In this document: piece by piece, positions 1-8,679 of the stretch
Numbering within the stretch: position 1 is the first letter of the stretch
How the letters are laid out: every line of letters starts with the position of its first letter
DNA from: Halomonas sp. 54_146
GTDB lineage: Bacteria; Pseudomonadota; Gammaproteobacteria; Pseudomonadales; Halomonadaceae
Direction: 5' to 3'
NCBI RefSeq assembly: GCF_001507855.1
Contig: NZ_LGEN01000012.1
Location: forward strand, 1-64,000
DNA length: 64,000 nt
The notes under the pieces: model-generated
Databases searched by the model: none
What the model was told of the DNA's origin: nothing
Seen by the model: only the letters and a program-made list of their open reading frames with translations
Position numbers and translations under genes: made by a program

Positions 1-130
1 GCTAACCTACTGACAACCCGAAGGTTTTCACCTTCATCCACCGCTGGTAACGCTTGGCGTCCCCGGCAGCGGATGCGTACTTTACGGGCTCAGCGCCGCG
101 TTGGCAAGGGGTATTTTGGAAATAGTTGCA

Positions 131-1282
131 TTATGAGTCGCGCAGCGAACTCGACACCAACGAGTCTGCACTGATATCAGCGATACTGCGCGCGCCGGTG
201 AGCGTCATTGCAACTCTCATCTCCTTTTCAAATAGCTCAAGCAGATGGGAAACGCCAGATTCACCCGCGGTAGCCAATGCATAGATGAAGGCGCGCCCAA
301 TCAATGCAGTATCAGCGCCCAACGCGATCATCCGCACAACATCAAGCCCGTTGCGCACACCAGAATCCGCCAGAATGGCCAAATCACCTTTAACTGCATC
401 AGCGATAGCAGGCAAAGCACGTGCAGTAGAAGGCACACCATCAAGCTGGCGGCCGCCATGGTTGGAAACCACAATACCATCCGCACCGAAACGAACCGCA
501 TCACGGGCATCTTCAGCATCGAGTATGCCCTTAATGATCATTGGACCATCCCACTGCTCACGAATCCAATCCAGGTCTTTCCAAGAGATAGAGGGATCGA
601 AATTGTCACCCAGCCAGGCGATGTAGTCTTCAAGCTCTGTGGGCTTACCGCGATAATCAGACACGTTGCCCAAATCATGAGGGCGGCCATGAATGCCCAC
701 ATCCCACGCCCAGAAAGGATGCATTGCGGCCTGAGCCATTCGCCTCATCGGCCCGTTCTTACCGCTCATGCCTGAATGCGCATCGCGATAACGCGCCCCT
801 GGAACTGGCATATCGACAGTAAAGATGAGCGTCTTGACCCCTGCCTCTTTAGCCCGCTCCAAGACATGCTTCATAAAGCCCCGGTCTTTCAGCACATAAA
901 GCTGGAACCAGATAGGCCGATCAACGGCCGCTGCCACTTCGGCAATGGGGCATACCGATACCGTCGACAGCGTAAACGGTATGCCTTTTTTGGTCGCTGC
1001 CCGCGCCGCCTGCACTTCACCGCGCCTAGCGTACATACCGGTCAACCCCACCGGTGCCAGGGCAAGAGGCATCGCCATCTTTTCGCCAAACAGCTCGGTC
1101 TCCAGAGACAGAGAAGACATGTCTTTTAGCACCCGTTGACGCAACGCAACACCGGCAAGGTCCTCGACATTACGCCGCAGCGTATGCTCCGCATAAGAGC
1201 CCCCGTCGGCGTAATGAAACAGAAAAGGAGGAATACGGCGCTTGGCCGCTTGGCGGTAGTCCGTGGATGCTGAAATGATCAT
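131..1282 (-). CDS. lldD: FMN-dependent L-lactate dehydrogenase
   Basis: The 383-residue protein oxidises L-lactate to pyruvate and passes electrons to the quinone pool at the inner membrane. The length and sequence match the FMN-dependent alpha-hydroxyacid dehydrogenase family throughout: an N-terminal segment [21 protein letters not shown], the FMN barrel, the active-site stretch [12 protein letters not shown] with its catalytic His, and a C-terminal [21 protein letters not shown] phosphate-binding region. The start ATG lies 8 nt after a GGGG-type ribosome site. It is transcribed away from a FadR/LldR-type regulator gene, and two palindromic operators lie between them, which suggests lactate-responsive control. 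No lactate permease is adjacent. Confidence 0.95.
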   Translation of the reverse strand: MIISASTDYRQAAKRRIPPFLFHYADGGSYAEHTLRRNVEDLAGVALRQRVLKDMSSLSLETELFGEKMAMPLALAPVGLTGMYARRGEVQAARAATKKGIPFTLSTVSVCPIAEVAAAVDRPIWFQLYVLKDRGFMKHVLERAKEAGVKTLIFTVDMPVPGARYRDAHSGMSGKNGPMRRMAQAAMHPFWAWDVGIHGRPHDLGNVSDYRGKPTELEDYIAWLGDNFDPSISWKDLDWIREQWDGPMIIKGILDAEDARDAVRFGADGIVVSNHGGRQLDGVPSTARALPAIADAVKGDLAILADSGVRNGLDVVRMIALGADTALIGRAFIYALATAGESGVSHLLELFEKEMRVAMTLTGARSIADISADSLVSSSLRDS

Positions 1283-1330
1283 GGCGACCCCTATACAGTG
1301 GATGCGCTACTCACCGGCACCCAACGCGAA

Positions 1331-1347
1331 AATTGGTAAAACCAATT
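1331..1347. promoter_or_regulatory. LldR/FadR-type operator 1
   Basis: A perfect inverted repeat, AATTGGT-AAA-ACCAATT, lies about 50 bp upstream of the lldD start. The TTGGT-N3-ACCAA form is typical of sites bound by FadR-subfamily GntR regulators such as LldR. A nearly identical copy lies about 190 bp away. Binding by the adjacent regulator is inferred. Confidence 0.75.
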
Positions 1348-1520
1348 GACAATAATTGACAGCACTCACATTAATGAGACGTTAATGGCGTGTCAAACCA
1401 TGATGTCGCTATGCGGCGCTTAACAAACTTATACTTTAGTTAAACGCTTAATGCATAAGCGCCGTTAGCATTGAGTTTAGACACCGCTAGCCCTTGAGCT
1501 AGTGATACAAAGCCCTTAAC

Positions 1521-1535
1521 ATTGGTAAGACCAAT
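1521..1535. promoter_or_regulatory. LldR/FadR-type operator 2
   Basis: A second palindrome, ATTGGT-AAG-ACCAAT, lies about 47 bp upstream of the regulator start. Its centre is 189 bp from that of operator 1, close to 18 helical turns. That geometry would suit a repression loop covering both divergent promoters. Confidence 0.75.
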
Positions 1536-1581
1536 TTAGAGACGCTATTGAATATGAGTCATTCACTATGAGCACGTCATT

Positions 1582-2355
1582 ATGAGCTACCCACCGCTCC
1601 GCCAGCAGCGCTTGGCCGATGTCATTACTGAACGCCTAGAAGCCATGATATTAGAAGGCAGCCTAAAACCGGGGCAGCGTTTACCTCCAGAGCGCCAATT
1701 AGCCGAGCGTTTTGGTGTTTCGCGCCCCTCTTTGCGTGAAGCTATTCAAAAGCTAGCCGCTCGCGGGTTGCTCACCAGCCGCCAAGGCGGTGGCACCTTT
1801 GTTAACGACGACCTCAGCAGTGGCTATACCGACCCGCTGCTGGAAATGCTCTCCCGTCATGACGAATTTCAGCTGGATCTACTCGAATTTCGCGATGCAA
1901 TGGAAGGCATTTCTGCCTATTACGCGGCGCTACGCTCTACACCGGCAGATAAAGCCATACTGCTTCAGCGTTTTGAAGAGCTCGACGGCGGCTTTGCAGG
2001 CGCTGACCCGATCAAAGAAGCTAAGTTAGATGCGGCGTTTCACCTGGCTATTGCTGAAGCCGCGCACAACGTTTTATTGCTGCACACCATGCGCGGCATT
2101 TTCCACCTGCTGGAAAAAAGCATTGTGAATAACCTGGCACACTTATTTGCTATGCCGGGTTCGCGCAGCCAACTTATGCAGCAACACCGTGCCCTGCTGG
2201 ATGCCATTTTGGAAGGCCGCGCTGAAGATGCCCGCACTCGCGCTCACGAACACCTGGTGTTCGTTGAAGAAGGGCTGCTCGAAATGGCGCGTGCAGAAAC
2301 ACGGGCTCAACGCGCCCTGCGCCGTGCCCAAGGCACCAACACGACCCCCGCCTGA
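1582..2355 (+). CDS. FadR/GntR-family regulator, LldR/PdhR-like
   Basis: This 257-residue regulator has an N-terminal winged helix (residues about 8-75, with the typical LKPGQRLPPERQLAERFGVS and RPSLREAIQKLAARGLL stretches) and a C-terminal all-helical FCD ligand domain (about 95-235). It closely resembles LldR and PdhR, which sense lactate or pyruvate. Its place opposite lldD, with two TTGGT/ACCAA palindromes between, makes lactate control the likely role. Its stop codon overlaps the start of the sensor kinase gene by one base, so it appears to be the first gene of a three-gene operon. Two other ATG codons lie just upstream (about 1555 and 1567), but neither gives a longer open frame. Confidence 0.85.
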   Translation: MSYPPLRQQRLADVITERLEAMILEGSLKPGQRLPPERQLAERFGVSRPSLREAIQKLAARGLLTSRQGGGTFVNDDLSSGYTDPLLEMLSRHDEFQLDLLEFRDAMEGISAYYAALRSTPADKAILLQRFEELDGGFAGADPIKEAKLDAAFHLAIAEAAHNVLLLHTMRGIFHLLEKSIVNNLAHLFAMPGSRSQLMQQHRALLDAILEGRAEDARTRAHEHLVFVEEGLLEMARAETRAQRALRRAQGTNTTPA

Positions 2356-4259
2356 TGAGCACTCAACACCCTGCCCCTTTAGCGCTGCGCTGGCGGCGCC
2401 TATGGCTATTACTCATACCCTTAGGCTTAGCGATCTGTATGTGGCAGGCCGCGCAGCTGGCACGTGAACAAGCCCTGTCTAATTTGCAGGATGATGCGGA
2501 AAACGAGCTAAGGCTCTCTGCCGCTAACTTAAACGGCTATCTGCTGCGTTATGACTATTTGCCGCAAATGCTCGCCACGCGCGAAGGCGTGCAGCGCTTT
2601 TTAGCCTCCCCTGATAGCCAAGACCCAATGCCGCTGAATATGCTGCTGGATCGTTTCCGCTTTACCGCGGGGGTATCAGATGTCTATTTGCTAAACCGCG
2701 AGGCCGATACCATCGCCGCCAGTAATTGGCACCGCCCTAACACCTTTATTGGCCAGAATTACGCTTTTCGTTCCTACTATAGCGATGCCATTGCGGGTGG
2801 CCTGGGGCGCTTTTTTGGCTTGGGTGTTCAATCGCTTGAGCGGGGATACTACTTTTCATCGCCGGTATGGTTAGACGACACCTCGCCAGATTCACGGCCA
2901 GACGGCGTCATAGTGGTTAAAGTCCTGCTCGATGACGTTGAAGAAAGCTGGGCGGAACAAGACGCCGAGCTATTTGTGACCGATAGTGACGACATTATCT
3001 TCATGACCAGCCACCCGGAGCTGCGCATGAACGCGCTCTACCCGCTCACCGACGAGCAACGCCAAAGCCTGCGCGAAACCCGCCGCTATGCCATGGAGCC
3101 GTTGACGCCTTCCGGCATTGAAATCAACGCCCCTTACGGCCCGGGCAGCCAATTGGTCAGCTTTTCCCAAGGGCCGTTAAGTGGCGGCGACTACCTAAGC
3201 TTAACGCGTCACATCCCGGAGTTTGGCTGGCAAATGCATATTTTAAAGCCGCTTACACCGGTGATTAGCGCTCAGTGGATCGCGGCACTCATGGCCGGCG
3301 GCCTCTACGGCGTGGTTACACTTGGCGCGGGTATTGGCTGGCAGCGGCTCAGGCTGCGCCGTGAGCGGGAGGCATTTGCCGAACGCGAACGCAATACCTT
3401 AGCCCGCGTTCGCGACGAATTAGAGGTCAGCGTCGAACGCCGCACCCGCGACCTAGTGGCCAGCAACCAGCGCCTTTCTGACGAAATTGAAGAACGCCGC
3501 CGCGCTGAGGCCAACCTGCGCCAAACGCAAGATGAGCTTATTCAAGCTGCCAAACTTGCGGTGCTTGGCCAACTCGCCGCCGGTATCAACCACGAGCTCA
3601 ATCAGCCGCTAGCGGCTATACGCGCTTACGGCGAAAACGCCCGGCGTTTTTTGGCGCTATCACGTTACGATCAAACGGATGCTAACCTTGAGCAAATTGT
3701 TGAGCTAACCGAACGCATGGCGGATATTAGCGCGCAGCTGCGCCAGTTCTCGCGCAAGAGCAGCGAGCGCCAGGAGACGATTTCGGTACAAGCCTGCATT
3801 GACTACGCGCTACGCCTGTTTCAAAGCCGCCTGCGCGAGGGCAATATCAAGATTATTCTGGATTGGCCCGATGAAACGCTATGGGTGAAAGGAGATCTCG
3901 TGCGCCTTGAACAAGTGCTGGTGAATTTAATTGGCAACGCGCTTCAAGCCATGAAAGCATCGCCGTCTCCGCAACTTACCTTAGGGGCGCACATCCACCA
4001 ACAGCAGGTCGTTATTAGCGTTAGCGATAACGGCCCGGGCATTCCCGAAGAGCACTTGGGGCATATTTTCGAACCCTTTTTTACGACTAAAGCGCCGGGG
4101 AGCGGCTTAGGGCTAGGGCTTTCCATCTCGTCACGTATCATGGACGATTTAGGCGGCAAGCTACAGGTCATCAACCAGCACGAAGGCGGTGCTCGCTTCA
4201 CTATCACCCTGCCCCACTCGCCGCTAGCCCACCCCCAGGAGAACCCTTCTTATGCATGA
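2355..4259 (+). CDS. DctB-like sensor histidine kinase
   Basis: The 634-residue kinase has a first membrane segment near residues 15-33, a periplasmic double-Cache-type sensor region of about 260 residues and a second membrane segment near 300-325. A coiled linker follows, then a HisKA domain with the phospho-accepting His in GINHELNQPLAAIRAY, and an HATPase_c domain with the N box (LVNLIGNALQAM) and the G boxes SDNGPGIPE and GSGLGLGLS. The whole layout is that of DctB, which senses C4-dicarboxylates. The linked lactate genes make a different organic acid ligand possible. The gene overlaps its neighbours on both sides (1 nt and 8 nt). Confidence 0.85.
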   Translation: MSTQHPAPLALRWRRLWLLLIPLGLAICMWQAAQLAREQALSNLQDDAENELRLSAANLNGYLLRYDYLPQMLATREGVQRFLASPDSQDPMPLNMLLDRFRFTAGVSDVYLLNREADTIAASNWHRPNTFIGQNYAFRSYYSDAIAGGLGRFFGLGVQSLERGYYFSSPVWLDDTSPDSRPDGVIVVKVLLDDVEESWAEQDAELFVTDSDDIIFMTSHPELRMNALYPLTDEQRQSLRETRRYAMEPLTPSGIEINAPYGPGSQLVSFSQGPLSGGDYLSLTRHIPEFGWQMHILKPLTPVISAQWIAALMAGGLYGVVTLGAGIGWQRLRLRREREAFAERERNTLARVRDELEVSVERRTRDLVASNQRLSDEIEERRRAEANLRQTQDELIQAAKLAVLGQLAAGINHELNQPLAAIRAYGENARRFLALSRYDQTDANLEQIVELTERMADISAQLRQFSRKSSERQETISVQACIDYALRLFQSRLREGNIKIILDWPDETLWVKGDLVRLEQVLVNLIGNALQAMKASPSPQLTLGAHIHQQQVVISVSDNGPGIPEEHLGHIFEPFFTTKAPGSGLGLGLSISSRIMDDLGGKLQVINQHEGGARFTITLPHSPLAHPQENPSYA

Positions 4260-5634
4260 ACCGTCGACGCTGCCGGTCATGGTGATCGACGATGAACCGC
4301 ACCTACGCATCACCGCCAGCCAAACCCTCGAACTTGCCGGCTACACCCCTTACTGCTTTGAATCGGCAGAGCAAGCGCTGGCGGCATTAACGCCCGACTT
4401 CCCCGGCGTTATTGTCAGCGATATCCGTATGCCGGGAATGGATGGCATGGCACTGCTGCACGAATTACACAGCCGCGATGCCACACTGCCGATTATTTTA
4501 ATTACCGGCCACGGCGATATTTCCACGGCGGTTGAAGCCATGCGCGCAGGTGCCTGGGATTTTCTTGAGAAACCCTTTGCCGGTGATCAGCTGCTGGATG
4601 TAGTACGCCGTGGCATTGAGAAGCGCCAGCTGAGCCTTGAAAACCACCGCCTTAAAGCCGAACTTGAGGTGCAACAGGCCGCATTAGGGCCACGCTTGGT
4701 TGGCCGCACGCCGATCATCTCGCGGCTGGCCGCGATGATTCAGCGCATCAGCCAGGTGGAAGCCGATGTGCTGCTGTTTGGCGAAACGGGCACTGGCAAA
4801 GACTTGGTCGCCCGCGCCATTCACGAGCGCAGCGGGCGGCGCAACAGCCCGTTTATGGCCATTAACTGCGGCGCAGTGCCCGAAAACACCATTGAGTCTG
4901 AGCTGTTTGGCCACGAAAAAGGTGCCTTCACCGGTGCCGTCGAGCGGCGTATCGGCAAGTTTGAACACGCCAATGGCGGCACGGTGTTTCTGGATGAGAT
5001 TGAATCGATGCCCATAGCGCTGCAGGTCAAATTGCTGCGCGTGCTGCAAGAGCGCAGCGTTGAGCGGTTAGGTGCCAATGAAACCGTTCCGCTGGATATT
5101 CGGGTGATTGCCGCCACCAAGGTCGATCTCAAAACGGCGTCTGAGGAGGGAAGTTTTCGCGAAGACCTTTACTACCGCTTAAACGTCGTGACCCTGCCGC
5201 TACCCGCGCTGCGCGAGCGGCGCGAAGATATTCCCTTGCTGTTTCAGCACTTTGCCGTGGTCGCTGCCAATCGTAGCGGGTTGGAAGCACCGACCCTGGA
5301 TAGCCCCGATATCGCCGCCCTGCTGGCTCATGATTGGCCCGGCAACGTGCGCGAACTGCGCAACCTTGCTGAGCGCTACGTGCTGCTGGGCGCTGCCTTT
5401 GATTATCGCCTGGATGCGCTGCTGGAAGGGGTCAACGCCGACACCGCAGAACCCACCCTGCCGCGCCAGGTAGAGCTGTTTGAAAAAAGCTTGATCAGCC
5501 AATCGCTAGCGCGCTACCACGGCCGGGTAACCGACGTGTGTCGCCACCTGGGCATTCCGCGTAAAACCTTTTACGACAAGCTCAAAAAACACGGCCTCAA
5601 TGCTGACGACTACCGCCACAGCAATGAACCCTGA
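4252..5634 (+). CDS. DctD-like sigma-54 response regulator
   Basis: The 460-residue protein has an N-terminal receiver domain (about 8-120, with the phospho-accepting Asp in VSDIRMPGMDG), a sigma-54 AAA+ domain (about 145-375) and a C-terminal Fis-type HTH (DVCRHLGIPRKTFYDKLKKHG). The AAA+ domain carries Walker A GETGTGKD, the sigma-54 contact loop GAFTGA and Walker B GGTVFLDEI. It is the partner of the DctB-like kinase, and the two genes overlap by 8 nt. Its targets should be sigma-54 promoters of organic acid uptake genes; the TRAP transporter at 11.4-14.7 kb is a candidate, but no -24/-12 promoter was established. Its 3' end overlaps the convergent hydrolase gene by 25 bp. Confidence 0.88.
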   Translation: MHEPSTLPVMVIDDEPHLRITASQTLELAGYTPYCFESAEQALAALTPDFPGVIVSDIRMPGMDGMALLHELHSRDATLPIILITGHGDISTAVEAMRAGAWDFLEKPFAGDQLLDVVRRGIEKRQLSLENHRLKAELEVQQAALGPRLVGRTPIISRLAAMIQRISQVEADVLLFGETGTGKDLVARAIHERSGRRNSPFMAINCGAVPENTIESELFGHEKGAFTGAVERRIGKFEHANGGTVFLDEIESMPIALQVKLLRVLQERSVERLGANETVPLDIRVIAATKVDLKTASEEGSFREDLYYRLNVVTLPLPALRERREDIPLLFQHFAVVAANRSGLEAPTLDSPDIAALLAHDWPGNVRELRNLAERYVLLGAAFDYRLDALLEGVNADTAEPTLPRQVELFEKSLISQSLARYHGRVTDVCRHLGIPRKTFYDKLKKHGLNADDYRHSNEP

Positions 5635-6281
5635 TGCAATAACTCGCCTAATACGGACCACGGCGGCACCCAAGGCACCAGCGTTAACGTGGCAATCAGC
5701 ATAAGCAGATTGGACATTGGCCGCCGGCTATCGCCCAGCTTCAGCGCCGTACCAAATGAGCGCTTAAGCCGCGCGCCTTCAAGATCAACGCTATACACTT
5801 CATCCAAGGTCAAATGAATCACAAACCCCGCTAACACCGCCACCCCGTGAGACCACGCCAGCCACGCTGGCTGGTTGAGTAAATTGAAACTTACCGCGGC
5901 CGTTGCCAAGCCACACAGCACGCCTGCCAGCAGCGAATGCCAAATACCCCGATGCACGGTAAAGCGCGAAAACACCACGCCTGCCAAATAACGCACGCCG
6001 AAGTAAATTCCACCGCAGGCGACCAGCAATAGCCCTGGCGTTAACCAAGGCTGCAGCAGAAGCACCCCAAGCACTAACGACGGCACTGAAAGTAGATTAA
6101 AGATCAAGCGGATAGAGCGAGAACGGTCGGCGTCGATGTCGGGCAAAATGCCGCCAAAGGCGACCAGCGCCACTACCAGCAGCGACTGGTTAACGGGCCA
6201 CCATTGAGCCTGCCAGCCTCCAAAGGCTATTAGCACGCCGCCCGCCGCTGCCACCGTAATATGCGTGCGAAAATTAGCCAT
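5610..6281 (-). CDS. YdjM-like membrane-bound metal-dependent hydrolase (DUF457)
   Basis: The 223-residue protein has about five membrane segments and the scattered His/Asp residues of the DUF457/YdjM family: FRTHITVAAAGG at the N terminus, GGILPDIDAD near residue 45, HRGIWHS near 112 and HLTLDEVYS near 155. Members are inner-membrane proteins thought to bind metal; the E. coli relative belongs to the LexA regulon. No enzyme activity is established. The gene stands alone, convergent with dctD, with overlapping 3' ends and no visible terminator between them. Confidence 0.75.
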   Translation of the reverse strand: MANFRTHITVAAAGGVLIAFGGWQAQWWPVNQSLLVVALVAFGGILPDIDADRSRSIRLIFNLLSVPSLVLGVLLLQPWLTPGLLLVACGGIYFGVRYLAGVVFSRFTVHRGIWHSLLAGVLCGLATAAVSFNLLNQPAWLAWSHGVAVLAGFVIHLTLDEVYSVDLEGARLKRSFGTALKLGDSRRPMSNLLMLIATLTLVPWVPPWSVLGELLHQGSLLWR

Positions 6282-6409
6282 GACGCGGCATCCCAGAGTC
6301 TGTAAAACAGAAAACTGGATAAATTACCAGATTCCTAACACCTACGACATGGCTAAGTAAGAAAAAAGGTTGGCTTAGCAACCGCTTAGGGTAAACCTAG
6401 ACAACGTTT

Positions 6410-6958
6410 CTAGCCGGTGGCCTCGGCCAGAAAGCGGTCTTTCAATTTAACGTAGTTACCTGCGGTATAAGGAAAGAAGGCGCGCTCTTTATCTTTTAGC
6501 GGGCGCAGCGCTTTAGCCGGGTTGCCCGCATAAACATAACCACTTTCCAAATGCTTACCCGGCGTTACCACCGCCCCTGCGGCAATAATCACCTCGTCCT
6601 CTACAACCGCGCCGTCCATCACTATGGCACCCATTCCCACCAGGATTCGGCTACCCAAGGTACAGCCGTGCAGAATTGCTTTATGGCCGATGGTCACGTC
6701 ATCGCCAATCGTCAGCGGAAAGCCATCCGGGCTGAAGTCACTGGCATGGGTAATATGCAGCACGCTGCCATCTTGCACGCTGGTGCGCGCACCAATGCGA
6801 ATGCGGTGCATATCGCCTCGAATCACCGTCATCGGCCATACCGAGCAGTCATCGCCTAACACCACATTACCGATGACCACACTGGCGGGGTCAATATAAA
6901 CGCGCTCTCCCAATTCGGGAGAAATACCTTGGTAACTTCTTAACGCACTGCTCATCAC
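6410..6958 (-). CDS. gamma-class carbonic anhydrase-like hexapeptide protein (YrdA family)
   Basis: The 182-residue protein is a left-handed beta-helix of hexapeptide repeats (IGNVVLGDDCSVWPMTVIRGDMHRI onward). It carries the family His residues in VLHITHAS and TIGHKAILHGC, which in gamma carbonic anhydrases bind zinc between subunits of a trimer. The E. coli relative is YrdA; carbonic anhydrase activity is often absent, so the reaction is uncertain. The second Met (6955) could equally be the start. It is monocistronic, with a GC-poor 79 bp leader before the SNF transporter gene. Confidence 0.85.
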   Translation of the reverse strand: MMSSALRSYQGISPELGERVYIDPASVVIGNVVLGDDCSVWPMTVIRGDMHRIRIGARTSVQDGSVLHITHASDFSPDGFPLTIGDDVTIGHKAILHGCTLGSRILVGMGAIVMDGAVVEDEVIIAAGAVVTPGKHLESGYVYAGNPAKALRPLKDKERAFFPYTAGNYVKLKDRFLAEATG

Positions 6959-7036
6959 TTGCTCCTTGGGGGTGGTTGAAATAACCCGCTGGTTCGCTTA
7001 TCTCACCGCTTTGCTCACTTGCTACCTTTTAACGTG

Positions 7037-8377
7037 CTACAGCAATCCGGCCAGCAAAACAACGAAGGTCAACGGGATCGATACCCAGCGAATAATAATA
7101 CGCCACATTATATAGCCGTTTTCACCGGCACCTAAGGCGCTGACGACTCTCTCACGGGGCATTACCCAGGCTGCAAAAATCGCGATCATCAAGCCGCCCA
7201 AGGGTAGGAAAATATCGGGCGGTATACTGCTCACCAGCTCGAATATGTTGCGCCCAAGCAGCGGCCGAAACTCCGCCAGTGTCGAGAAAGAAAGCGCCGA
7301 TAACAGGCCAATCAGCCAAACACTTAGCGCCACGATTGCCGTCGAAATACTGCGGCGCAGCCCCAAGCCCTGCAGGGTGGCAACCATCGGTTCTGCTAGG
7401 TTTATCGCCGATGTCCAGGTCGCCAGCAGCAGTAATAAAAAGAACACGCTTAGCCACACCGAGCCCCATGGCAGCTCAGAAAAGGCGATCGGCAACGTTA
7501 CAAACATCAAGCCAGGGCCGTCGGCCGGGTCCATGCCCTGGGCGAAGACCACTGAGAAAATGGCGATCCCCGCCAGCAGTGCCACGCTAATATCCAGCAC
7601 GGCTACCGCTACCGCTGCCCTGGGTAAGCTTTGCTCTTCAGGCATATAAGCGCCATAGGCCATCAATGCACAGGCCCCCACCGCCAGGGTGAAAAATGCG
7701 TGCCCCATGGCATGCACCACCACCGATGGCGTTAGCGCCTCAAAAGAGGGCAAAAACAGCCACGCCAGCGCGGTGCCAAAGCCATCGGTGGTGGAGGCAT
7801 AACCCGCCAACAGCAACAACAGGCCATACAATAGCGGCATTAACAGATTGTTTAATCGCTCCAACCCCTTGGCAACGCCCGCTGCCACCACGGTCATGGT
7901 CATAAACAGAAATAGCGAGTGGTTAAAAATCTGCAGCCCTGGGTTGGCCAAAAACGCCTCAAAGCCCGCGCCAATCTCAGCGGCGCTCGCCCCATTAAAG
8001 CTGCCGTTAACAGACGCCACCAAAAATTCAATCGACCAACCTGACACCACCGAATAAAACGACAAAATGCAGAACACGGTGAGCGCCCCAAACAGCCCCA
8101 GCCAGCGCCAGTGCGGCGTTGCCCCCGCCTCGGCTGCCAACGCCCCCAGCGCTTGCATCGGCCCTCGTCGGCCTGCTCGGCCAATCAGTATTTCCGCCAT
8201 CATCACCGGAATACCTAACAGCAGCACGAACGCCACATAGATCAGCAAAAACGCCGCCCCGCCATTCTCCCCCGCCACGTAAGGGAAACGCCAGATATTG
8301 CCTAACCCCACCGCAGCACCCGTTACCGCCAAGATAAAGGCCCGCTTCGACCCCCAGCGCTCCAGCGTTTCACTCAT
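7037..8377 (-). CDS. sodium-dependent transporter, SNF family
   Basis: The 446-residue protein has about 11-12 membrane segments. It begins with the family signature of sodium:neurotransmitter symporters: SKRAFILAVTGAAVGLGNIWRFP in segment 1, followed by ENGGAAFLLIY. The length fits bacterial members such as LeuT and MhsT. It should take up an amino acid or related solute with sodium, which suits a halophile. The substrate cannot be read from the sequence. Upstream of its start is a 300 bp intergenic stretch holding an AAACT repeat array. Confidence 0.88.
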   Translation of the reverse strand: MSETLERWGSKRAFILAVTGAAVGLGNIWRFPYVAGENGGAAFLLIYVAFVLLLGIPVMMAEILIGRAGRRGPMQALGALAAEAGATPHWRWLGLFGALTVFCILSFYSVVSGWSIEFLVASVNGSFNGASAAEIGAGFEAFLANPGLQIFNHSLFLFMTMTVVAAGVAKGLERLNNLLMPLLYGLLLLLAGYASTTDGFGTALAWLFLPSFEALTPSVVVHAMGHAFFTLAVGACALMAYGAYMPEEQSLPRAAVAVAVLDISVALLAGIAIFSVVFAQGMDPADGPGLMFVTLPIAFSELPWGSVWLSVFFLLLLLATWTSAINLAEPMVATLQGLGLRRSISTAIVALSVWLIGLLSALSFSTLAEFRPLLGRNIFELVSSIPPDIFLPLGGLMIAIFAAWVMPRERVVSALGAGENGYIMWRIIIRWVSIPLTFVVLLAGLL

Positions 8378-8451
8378 TATATGCTCCTGCCATTGGCGGC
8401 ATTAAAAGGCGGCAAGACTAGCAGGCGCGTGCGTGCAGGCCAAACCCCAGA

Positions 8452-8533
8452 ATTAAACCAACATAAGCTAAACCAAACTAAATCAAGCTAAACTAAGTTA
8501 AACCAAACTAAACTAAACTAAACTAAACTAAAC
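8452..8533. repeat. AAACT pentanucleotide tandem repeat array
   Basis: From 8505 to 8533 the unit AAACT repeats almost six times without error. From about 8452 to 8504 the same pattern continues in degenerate form (TAAACC, TAAGCT, TAAATC variants). The array lies in the divergent gap between the SNF transporter and prlC, 75-130 bp upstream of the transporter start. The rest of the gap holds a possible 32-codon frame but no convincing gene. Simple arrays of this kind can change copy number by slippage. Confidence 0.85.
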
Positions 8534-8679
8534 ATTTTTACTCATCATTGAACCCAGCGGCGAGCTAAGTATTATGAGCCAGGCATTGAAACACGGCCTC
8601 ACCGCCCGCACTGTGTCATTATTATTGCGCGTTTTACGCGTGCCTAACGTTTTTAAAGACGATGCCATGTGAGGTGCTT

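Noticed and set aside
8452-8533. AAACT array as a CRISPR array
   Set aside because: The units are 5 bp long and contiguous, with no unique spacers and no cas genes nearby.
8574-8672. A 32-codon frame just upstream of prlC
   Set aside because: No ribosome site and no likeness to known proteins; prlC has its own good start signal.
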